A DNA stretch of 64,000 nt, taken from assembly GCF_000612545.2 (NCBI RefSeq), contig NZ_CP097800.1:1798001-1862000 (forward strand), in the 5' to 3' direction. This document shows positions 57,192-64,000 of this stretch, in pieces. The notes under the pieces were generated by a model. It made no database searches and was not told the DNA's origin. It worked only from the letters and a program-made list of their open reading frames with translations. A program made the translations under genes and the position numbers. This DNA is from Streptomyces sp. PCS3-D2 (GTDB lineage: Bacteria > Actinomycetota > Actinomycetes > Streptomycetales > Streptomycetaceae). The first letter of the stretch is position 1. Each line of letters begins with the position of its first letter.

Positions 57192-60100
57192 TTACGCATC
57201 GGCCGCAACGCCGGCCTTGCTGACTTCTGCTTTCCAAGCTGCTGTGCGAGCCCTGCGACCGTCGGCGCGTCGAACAGCGCCCGGATCTCCACCTCGACAC
57301 CGAGAACAGCCCTGATCTGACTGACGAGCCGGACGCCGAGCAGTGAGTGGCCGCCGAGTTCGAAGAAGTCGTCGTCGACTCCCACCTCGGGCACTCCCAG
57401 CACTTCGGCGAAGACGGTGCAGAGGATTTCCTCCTGCGGCGTCGACGGCCGTCGGCCTCCTCCCGCCTTCCCGGACGCGTAGTCCGGAGCGGGCAACTTC
57501 TTGCGGTCCAACTTCCCGTTCACCGTCAGGGGGAGTGCGTCGAGCACCACCACCGCTGCCGGAACCATGTGCGCGGGCAATCTCTGAGCGACGAACTGCC
57601 GGACATCGGTGCCGAGTCCGGTCTCGCCGGCCCCCTCGTCGCCCTCGGCGGGTACGACGTAGGCAACCAGCCGCTTGTCGCCCGGGGCGTCCTCACGGAC
57701 GACCAGCGCGGCCTGGGCGACGTCCGGGTGCGCTGCTGTCGCCGCCTGCACCTCGCCCAGTTCGATGCGGAACCCGCGCAACTTGACCTGTTCATCGGCC
57801 CGCCCGGCGAAGATCAGCTGGCCGTCCGCGGTCCAGCGCGCCAGGTCACCGGTCCGGTACAGACGGGAGCCCGCAGGGCCGTACGGGTCGGCGACGAACC
57901 GTTCCGCCGTCAGCGCCGCCCGGCCCAGGTAGCCGCGGGCCAGGCCCGCGCCCGCCACGTACAGCTCGCCCACGACGCCCTGGGGCACCGGCCCCAGGCT
58001 CGGGTCGAGCACGTACATCCGCGTGTTCGCGATGGGCGAGCCGAAGGGGACCGTCCCCTCGCGCCCGGGGTCGACCGATCCGGTGGCCACGATCACGGTG
58101 GCTTCGGTGGGTCCGTAGGTGTTGACCAGGTTCCGGCCCCGCGCCCACGCGGCCGCCAGGCCCGGTTCGATCGCCTCGGCACCGACCACCAGCGAGCCGA
58201 CGCCCGCCAGGTCCCCGGGCTCCAGCACACCGAGCAGCGACGGCACCACGCTCGCGGACCGCACACCGGCCGACTCGACCAGCGCGCGCAGCAGCTTCGG
58301 CTCCGCCCGCTCAGCCGCACCGGCCACCACCAGCGAACCACCACTGCCCAGCGTCACCGCCACGTCCAGCACCGACGCGTCGAAGCTGAACGAGGCGAAC
58401 TGCAGCACCCCGACACCCGGCCCGACCTCCATCAGCGGACCGAACACCGACACCAGGTTCACCAGCGAACCGTGGGTGACGGCCACGCCCTTGGGCACGC
58501 CGGTCGACCCGGAGGTGTAGATCACGTAGGCCAGATCGGCGAGCGCGATGTCCACCTTCGGCGCGCTGCCGGGTAGTTCGGACAGCTCCGCACGGGTGCT
58601 CGCTTCGTCGACCCAGACCGCCGGGCACGTCGTGGGCAGGTCCCGCGCCGTGTCACGGTGGCCGACCACCACCCGGGCCCCGCTGTCCGTGAGCATGAAC
58701 GCGAGGCGCTCCGCCGGGTACTCCGGGTCGAGCGGCACATAGGCGCCACCGGCCTTCCACACCGCGAGGATCGCGACGACCATGTCCACGCCGCGCGGCA
58801 GGCACAGGCCCACCACCGACTCGGGACCCACGCCCCGGCCGACGAGGTGGTGCGCCAGCCGGTTGGCCCGCGCGTCCAGCTCCCCGTACGACACCTCGGT
58901 CCCTTCGAACACCACGGCCGTGCCCTCGGGGTTCCGTGTCGCGTGGCCGTGGAACAGCTCCGGCAGCGATACCGGTGCCACGTCCGCCGCGGTGTCGTTC
59001 CAGTCGGTGAGCACCTGGTGGCGCTCGTCCTCGCCGAGGATCCCGACGCCGCTCAGCCGCGTCCGCGGGTTGGCGGTCAGCGCGTCCAGGACGCGGATCC
59101 AGCGTTCCACGAGCCGTTCGCCGGATTCCCGGTCGAACAGGTCCGCGGCCACGGTCAGCAGACCGCTCAGCCCAGCCGGCGCGCCCGCGGCGTCGAAGCC
59201 CTCGGCCACGCTCACGTCCAGGTCGAACTTGGCCACCGCGGTGCCCGTGGGCACCGCCTCGGCGTGCACGCCGGGCAGGTCCAGGACCGCCTCGGCGTTG
59301 TTCTGCAGGGTGAGCATCACCTGGAACAGCGGGTGCCGGGCCAGGGAGCGCGTCGGGGCGAGTTCCTCGACCAGCCGCTCGAACGGCACGTCCTGGTGCG
59401 CGAAGCCCGACAGACCGGCCTCCCGCACCCGCTTCAGCAGCTGCCGGAACGTCGGGTCCCCGGACAGGTCCGCGCGGAGCACCAGGGTGTTGACGAAGAA
59501 CCCGACCAGATCGTCGAGGGCCTCGTCCGTACGCCCGGCGTTCGCCAGACCCATGGGGATGTCCGTGCCTCCACCGAGCCTCGACAGCAGGACCGCCATG
59601 GCGGCCTGCAGCACCATGAACACCGTCACGCCCTCGGCCCGCGCCACCTCCACCAGTCGCGCGTGCACCTCCGCCGGAATCTGCACCGGCAGTTGGTGGC
59701 CGCGGTTGCCGGCCACCGCGGGTCGCGGACGGTCGAAGGGCAGTGCCAGTTCCTCGGGCCCGCCCGCCAGCGCCTCGCGCCAGTAGGCCACCTGACGGGA
59801 CATCACACTGTCCGGGTCGCTCTCGTCGCCGAGCAGCGTGCGCTGCCACAGCGCGTAGTCGGCGTACTGGACCGGCAGCGGCTCCCACCGCGGGGCGCGG
59901 CCGTCGGTACGGGCCGTGTAGGCCACCGACACGTCGTGGGCCAGCGGACCCATCGACCAGCCGTCACCCGCGATGTGGTGCACCACCAGGACCAGCAGGT
60001 GCTCGTCCGCTCCGACCGGGAACAGCCATGCCTTGATGGGCACTTCGGTCGACAGGTCGAACGCGTAGCCGGCGGCCCGTGCCACCGCGCCGTCCGGGTC

Positions 60101-63100
60101 CGCCGGGTCGGCATCACCGGTCAGCAGCTCCCAGTCCAGTTTCTCCATGTCGAGGATGTGCTGGTGGGGCTCGCCGTCGGCCACCGCGAACACGGTGCGC
60201 AGCACCTCGTGGCGGCCGATGACGTCCCGCAGCGCCGCGTTCAGCGCGGCGACGTCCACCCGGCCCGTCAGCCGCAGGGCCACCGGGATGTTGTAGGTGG
60301 GGCTCGGGCCGTCCAGCTGGCCGAGGAACCACAGGCGGCGCTGCGCGAACGACAGCGGCACCCGCTCGGGACGCTGCTGGGCGGTCACGGCGACCCGGGC
60401 TGTGCCCTCTCCAGCCAGCCGGGCAGCCAGCCCGGCCACGGTGGGCGCGTCGAAGAGTTCCCGGATCTCCAGGTCGACCCCGAGCACCGAGCGCACCTTG
60501 CTCGCCAGTCGTACCGCGAGCAGCGAGTGGCCGCCGAGGGCGAAGAAGTCGTCGTCGACGCCGACGCTCTCCAGGCCGAGTACCTGGGCGAAGACACCGC
60601 ACAGGATCTCCTGGCGCAGGTCGCCCGGGGTGCGGCCCGAGGCCGTTTCCCCGGCCGCGAACTCCGGTACGGGCAGGGCCTTGCGGTCCAGCTTCTTGTT
60701 CACCGTCAGCGGGATCTCGTCCAGGACGACGACCGCCGAGGGAACCATGTACTCGGGCAGATGCTCGGCCGCCAGCGCGCTGACCTCGGCGGACATCCTG
60801 GCCGGCGCGGCGCCGTCGGCGAGGACGACGTAGGCGACCAGCCGGGTCTCCCCGGGGGTGTCCTCGCGGGCGATGACCGCGACCTGGGCCACCGAGGGGT
60901 GCGTGGCCACGACGTTCTCGATCTCGCCCGGCTCGATGCGGAAGCCGCGGATCTTGACCTGGTCGTCCGAGCGCCCGGCGAAGACCAGCTCGCCTTCGGG
61001 GGTCCAGCGGGCCCGGTCACCGGTCCGGTACAGGCGGGCACCGGCGGGACCGAACGGGTTGGCCACGAACCGCTCCGCGGTCAGCGCGGACCGTCCGAGG
61101 TAGCCCCGCGCCAGGCCGGCGCCGGAGACGTACATCTCGCCGTTCACGCCCACCGGGGCCGGTGCCAGGCGCTCGTCCAGCACGTACACCTGGGTGTTGA
61201 CCACGGGCGTGCCGATGGCCACTTCGGGAGCCTGCGGGTCGCAGCGCCACAGGGTGGCGTCGACCGTGGTCTCCGTCGGGCCGTAGGAGTTGAACATCGC
61301 GCGGCCCCGAGCCCAGCGCGCCATCACCTCGGGCTGGCACGCCTCGCCGGCCACGATCAGCACGGTGTCCGTGCTGATCGACGTCTCCTCGAGGGTGGCC
61401 AGGACGGCGGGCGGGAGCGTCACGTGGGTCACCCGCTCGGCGGTGAGGAACGCGGGCAGCGCGTTCCCCAGTCGGCGCTCGGGCGGGATCACCACCAGGG
61501 TGGCTCCGGACAGCAGTGCCATGAGCCATTCCCAGCCGAAGGTGTCGAAGCTCGCCGAGGCGAACTGCCCCACCCGGTGACCGGTCCCGACGCCCAGGTA
61601 GCGGATGTGGCCCGCCACCAGGCTCGACACGCCCGCGTGGGAGACCAGTACGCCCTTCGGACGGCCGGTGGATCCCGAGGTGTAGATCACGTACGCGGGG
61701 TGGGTCACCGACAGCGCGGCCCGCCGTTCCGCGTCGTCCACCTCACCGGACGGCAGCGCGCCCAAGGCCTCGGCCACCTCGGCCGAGTCGAGCACCACCA
61801 CGGTGGAGGCGGCCGACGGCGGCAGCGTGGCGGCGATGGCCCGGGTACTGAGGACCACCACCGGAGACGCGTCGTCACACATGTATGCGATGCGGTCGGC
61901 CGGGTATTCCGGGTCGATCGGCATGTAGGTGCCACCGGCCTTGAGGACACCGAGCAGCGAGACCATCAGCTCGCTGCCGCGCGCCAGGGCCACGGCGACC
62001 ACGGTCTCCGGGCCGACGCCGAGGCCGGTCAGGTATCGCGCCAGGCGGTTGGCCCGGGCGTCCAGCTCGGCGTACGTCAGCTCCTCGCCGCCGGCGACGA
62101 CGGCTACCGCGTCGGGCGTACGGGAGACGTGCGCCGCGAACAGCTCGGGCACGGTGCCGAACGGAACCTCGGCCGCCGTGTCGTTCCAGGCCTCCAGCAC
62201 CTGGTGGCGTTCGCCCTCGTCGAGCACGTCCAGCCCGCCGATCCGGGTCTGCGGGTCGACGACCAACTGACCCACCACCCGGGCCAGGCGTGCGGCCAGC
62301 CGGGCCGCGGTACCCGCGTCAAACAGGTCCGCCGCCGCGGTCACCGTGCCGCGCACACCGGCCGGGGCGCCGTCGGCCTCGAACACCTCGCCCACTATCA
62401 CGTCGAGGTCGAACTTCGCCACCGACGTACCCGCCGGAAGCATCTCGACATCGAGTCCGGGCAGGTCGAGGACGGCTCCGGCCGCGTTCTGGAGGGTGAG
62501 CATCACCTGGAAGAGCGCGTGGCGCGCCATGGAACGGCTCGGCGACAGTTCCTCGACGAGCCGCTCGAACGGCACGTCCTGGTGCGCGAACGCCGACAGG
62601 CTGGTCTCCCGCACCCGGGACAGTACCTCGCGGAACGTCGGGTCGCCCGACAGGTCCGTCCGGATCACCAGGGTGTTGATGAAGAAACCGACCAGGTCGT
62701 CGAGCGCCTCGTCCGTACGCCCGGCGATCGGCGATCCGATGGGTACGTCGGCGCCGGCGCCCATCCGGGACAGCAGCGCCGCCAGCGCGGCCTGCAGCAC
62801 CATGAACACCGTCACGCCCTCGGCCCGGGCCACCTCCACGAGGCGCGCGTGCACCTCGGCCGGGATCTCCACGGGGACGCGGTGACCGCGGTGGCTCGCC
62901 ACCGCGGGCCGCGCGTGGTCGGCGGGCAGGTCCAGCTCCTCGGGCGCGCCCTCCAGGGCTTCGCGCCAGTAGGCCACCTGCCGGGCGATCACGCTGTCCG
63001 GGTCCTGCTCGTTGCCGACCAGCTCGCGCTGCCACAGCGCGTAGTCCGCGTACTGCACCGGCAGCGGCTCCCACGTGGGGGCCAGGCCCTCGCAGCGGGC

Positions 63101-64000
63101 GGCGAACGCAGTGGAGATGTCGCGGGCCAGCGGCGCCATCGACCAGGCGTCACCGGCGATGTGATGGACCGTCACCATGAGCACGTGCTCGTCGGGGCCG
63201 GTGGCGAACAGCCACGCGCGCACCGGAGCCTCGTGCGAGAGGTCGAATCCGTATCCGGCGGCCTCGGTGATCGCGTCGGTCAGGTCGGCCGGGGCCACCT
63301 CGGTCACCGACAGGTCCCAGCCGAGGTCGTCGAGTTCCGCGACGTGCTGGTACGGCTCGCCGTCGCCGACGGGGAAGACCGTCCGCAGCACCTCGTGGCG
63401 GCCGATGACGTCCCGCAGCGCCGCGTCCAGCGCGGCGACGTCCATCCGGCCCGACAGCCGCAGGGCGACCGGGTCGTTGTAGGTGGAGCTGGGGCCTTCG
63501 AGCTGCCCGATGAACCACAGGCGGCGCTGCGCGAACGACAGAGGCACCCGCTCGGGACGCTCGCCCGCCGTCAGCGCCACCCGCGCCCGGTCGGCGCCGT
63601 CGAGACGCGCCGCCAGCCGCGCCACCGTCGGCGCCTCGAACAGCGCGCGCAGCGGAACCTCGACGCCCAGCACCGCGCGCACCCGGCTGATCAGCCGCGT
63701 CGCCAGCAGCGAGTGACCGCCCAGCGCGAAGAAGTCGTCCTCCACACCGACCCGGTCCACACCGAGCACCTGCGCGAACACCCCGCACAGGATCTCCTCC
63801 TGGAGCGTGGCCGGGCCCCGCCCGGCGCCCGCCACGGCAGTGTAGTCGGGAGCGGGCAGCGCCTTGCGGTCGAGCTTGCCGTTCGGCGTCAGCGGCAGCG
63901 CGTCCAGCACCACCACCGCGGACGGAACCATGTACGCGGGAAGGGACTCGGCCGCGACCTCCCGTACGGCGCCGCCGAGGACAGCCGCGTCGGTGTCCGG
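57176..64000 (-). CDS. NRPS gene A, C-terminal part (5' end outside window)
   Basis: The frame is open to the right edge (2274 residues visible). It begins inside the end of an A domain ([16 protein letters not shown], core A10) and carrier (Ser97 of the visible part), followed by two complete modules: C-A-T (141-1203, carrier Ser1159) and C-A-T (1204-2274, carrier Ser2219). Predicted substrates are both unassigned (DTWTIASVDK and DALSVGTVIK). Both C domains are LCL-type. The protein ends with [15 protein letters not shown], and its stop overlaps the gene B start. The ATG at 63931 is an internal methionine of core A10, not the start. Earlier modules, including the initiation module, must lie to the right of the window. 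Confidence 0.93.
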   Translation of the reverse strand, partial: PDTDAAVLGGAVREVAAESLPAYMVPSAVVVLDALPLTPNGKLDRKALPAPDYTAVAGAGRGPATLQEEILCGVFAQVLGVDRVGVEDDFFALGGHSLLATRLISRVRAVLGVEVPLRALFEAPTVARLAARLDGADRARVALTAGERPERVPLSFAQRRLWFIGQLEGPSSTYNDPVALRLSGRMDVAALDAALRDVIGRHEVLRTVFPVGDGEPYQHVAELDDLGWDLSVTEVAPADLTDAITEAAGYGFDLSHEAPVRAWLFATGPDEHVLMVTVHHIAGDAWSMAPLARDISTAFAARCEGLAPTWEPLPVQYADYALWQRELVGNEQDPDSVIARQVAYWREALEGAPEELDLPADHARPAVASHRGHRVPVEIPAEVHARLVEVARAEGVTVFMVLQAALAALLSRMGAGADVPIGSPIAGRTDEALDDLVGFFINTLVIRTDLSGDPTFREVLSRVRETSLSAFAHQDVPFERLVEELSPSRSMARHALFQVMLTLQNAAGAVLDLPGLDVEMLPAGTSVAKFDLDVIVGEVFEADGAPAGVRGTVTAAADLFDAGTAARLAARLARVVGQLVVDPQTRIGGLDVLDEGERHQVLEAWNDTAAEVPFGTVPELFAAHVSRTPDAVAVVAGGEELTYAELDARANRLARYLTGLGVGPETVVAVALARGSELMVSLLGVLKAGGTYMPIDPEYPADRIAYMCDDASPVVVLSTRAIAATLPPSAASTVVVLDSAEVAEALGALPSGEVDDAERRAALSVTHPAYVIYTSGSTGRPKGVLVSHAGVSSLVAGHIRYLGVGTGHRVGQFASASFDTFGWEWLMALLSGATLVVIPPERRLGNALPAFLTAERVTHVTLPPAVLATLEETSISTDTVLIVAGEACQPEVMARWARGRAMFNSYGPTETTVDATLWRCDPQAPEVAIGTPVVNTQVYVLDERLAPAPVGVNGEMYVSGAGLARGYLGRSALTAERFVANPFGPAGARLYRTGDRARWTPEGELVFAGRSDDQVKIRGFRIEPGEIENVVATHPSVAQVAVIAREDTPGETRLVAYVVLADGAAPARMSAEVSALAAEHLPEYMVPSAVVVLDEIPLTVNKKLDRKALPVPEFAAGETASGRTPGDLRQEILCGVFAQVLGLESVGVDDDFFALGGHSLLAVRLASKVRSVLGVDLEIRELFDAPTVAGLAARLAGEGTARVAVTAQQRPERVPLSFAQRRLWFLGQLDGPSPTYNIPVALRLTGRVDVAALNAALRDVIGRHEVLRTVFAVADGEPHQHILDMEKLDWELLTGDADPADPDGAVARAAGYAFDLSTEVPIKAWLFPVGADEHLLVLVVHHIAGDGWSMGPLAHDVSVAYTARTDGRAPRWEPLPVQYADYALWQRTLLGDESDPDSVMSRQVAYWREALAGGPEELALPFDRPRPAVAGNRGHQLPVQIPAEVHARLVEVARAEGVTVFMVLQAAMAVLLSRLGGGTDIPMGLANAGRTDEALDDLVGFFVNTLVLRADLSGDPTFRQLLKRVREAGLSGFAHQDVPFERLVEELAPTRSLARHPLFQVMLTLQNNAEAVLDLPGVHAEAVPTGTAVAKFDLDVSVAEGFDAAGAPAGLSGLLTVAADLFDRESGERLVERWIRVLDALTANPRTRLSGVGILGEDERHQVLTDWNDTAADVAPVSLPELFHGHATRNPEGTAVVFEGTEVSYGELDARANRLAHHLVGRGVGPESVVGLCLPRGVDMVVAILAVWKAGGAYVPLDPEYPAERLAFMLTDSGARVVVGHRDTARDLPTTCPAVWVDEASTRAELSELPGSAPKVDIALADLAYVIYTSGSTGVPKGVAVTHGSLVNLVSVFGPLMEVGPGVGVLQFASFSFDASVLDVAVTLGSGGSLVVAGAAERAEPKLLRALVESAGVRSASVVPSLLGVLEPGDLAGVGSLVVGAEAIEPGLAAAWARGRNLVNTYGPTEATVIVATGSVDPGREGTVPFGSPIANTRMYVLDPSLGPVPQGVVGELYVAGAGLARGYLGRAALTAERFVADPYGPAGSRLYRTGDLARWTADGQLIFAGRADEQVKLRGFRIELGEVQAATAAHPDVAQAALVVREDAPGDKRLVAYVVPAEGDEGAGETGLGTDVRQFVAQRLPAHMVPAAVVVLDALPLTVNGKLDRKKLPAPDYASGKAGGGRRPSTPQEEILCTVFAEVLGVPEVGVDDDFFELGGHSLLGVRLVSQIRAVLGVEVEIRALFDAPTVAGLAQQLGKQKSARPALRPMRNQGDS
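57179..60391 (-). other. A last module: C(LCL)-A(unassigned)-T
   Basis: Condensation motif HHIAGDGWS. Code DALSVGTVIK, the same as C module 2, through an exact 426-bp copy of the specificity core. Followed by the C-terminal tail RPALRPMR. Confidence 0.75.
58041..58466. repeat. 426-bp exact repeat of an A-domain core, copy in gene A
   Basis: Partner of 28958-29383, in the last module of gene A. Confidence 0.93.
60392..63580 (-). other. A penultimate module: C(LCL)-A(unassigned)-T
   Basis: Condensation motif HHIAGDAWS. The C domain reads STYNDPVAL where its relatives read TYNIP. Code DTWTIASVDK: an aromatic-type pocket with an acidic residue at 331, not assignable by me. The carrier belongs to the LGVDLEIR variant. 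Confidence 0.7.
63476..63739. repeat. 264-bp third copy of the T-C junction (gene A)
   Basis: Matches 44199-44462 at offset 19277: carrier core through the first motif of the following C domain. Confidence 0.88.
63581..64000 (-). other. A partial module: end of A domain and T
   Basis: Only core A10 ([10 protein letters not shown]) and the carrier domain ([19 protein letters not shown] subclass) are visible. No substrate code can be read. Confidence 0.9.

Noticed and set aside
63929-63931. ATG 63931 as start of NRPS gene A
   Set aside because: It is the methionine of the conserved YMVPSAVV motif. The frame continues open to the window edge with A-domain sequence.
7370-64000. Calcium-dependent lipopeptide family (Asp-X-Asp-Gly motif)
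   Set aside because: Three Asp codes are present, but no glycine code (DILQLGL-type) is seen and the Asp modules are not spaced Asp-X-Asp-Gly. No lipid starter domain is visible in this window.
7370-64000. Stand-alone epimerization, methylation, heterocyclization or formylation domains
   Set aside because: Looked for their characteristic motifs between A and T and after T domains; none found. All inter-carrier segments are fully explained by C/EC-A-T units.
1-64000. CRISPR arrays, tRNA or rRNA genes
   Set aside because: No regularly spaced short repeats and no recognisable tRNA or rRNA sequence were seen. The repeats present are long protein-coding duplications.

Overview
This window is very GC-rich, strongly Streptomyces-like DNA (streptomycete or close actinomycete; inferred from base composition, GTG starts, gene families and an IS110 relic). 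About 57 kb of the 64 kb belongs to one giant non-ribosomal peptide synthetase (NRPS) locus read on the minus strand. It continues beyond the right edge.

Layout, left to right. Positions 1-5839 (plus strand) hold the 3' part of an ABC exporter, a decayed IS110-family insertion sequence (about 1440-2616), and a MacB/FtsX-type ABC transporter pair (2799-5839, genes overlapping by 4 nt). A strong hairpin terminator follows (5878-5919). A PLP-dependent threonine/serine dehydratase-like gene (6160-7194) then converges on the NRPS locus. Three stacked perfect hairpins (7213-7364) separate the two convergent transcription units. Four NRPS genes follow on the minus strand. In order of transcription they are: A (partial, right edge to 57176), B (57176-34566, 7536 aa, 7 modules), C (34566-21622, 4314 aa, 4 modules) and D (21151-7370, 4593 aa, 4 modules plus a thioesterase). 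A/B and B/C are coupled by one-nucleotide stop/start overlaps. C and D are separated by a 470-bp gap that contains a terminator hairpin and the detached 3' tail of a lost or copied synthetase gene.

How it works. The window holds 17 complete modules and one partial one. Ten modules begin with LCL-type condensation domains. Seven begin with domains resembling the proteobacterial dual epimerization/condensation (E/C) type; there is no stand-alone E domain. Reading the ten-residue adenylation (A) codes in colinear order gives this predicted peptide (Ar = aromatic, X = code I cannot assign): ...?-X(DTWTIASVDK)-X(DALSVGTVIK)-D-Asp-Ar-D-X(DNLTEGTVDK)-Val-Asp-D-Ar-Thr-D-Ser-X(DALSVGTVIK)-D-Ser-Asn-D-X(DVFSVAIVYK)-D-Asn-Asp-X(DMFHLGLTWK), released by the terminal thioesterase. 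I could not match this order to a named compound. No MbtH, lipid starter, tailoring or regulatory gene of the cluster lies in this window. The left-hand transporters are plausible exporters or self-resistance genes by position only.

The most striking features are evolutionary. Two A-domain cassettes are each present twice (2438 bp and 1406 bp, apparently almost or fully identical), with codon usage unlike their flanks. A 426-bp copy covers exactly the A-domain specificity core and is shared between genes A and C. The carrier-protein subclass matches the type of the following condensation domain in every case. The C/D gap carries the scar of a rearrangement in the middle of the assembly line.
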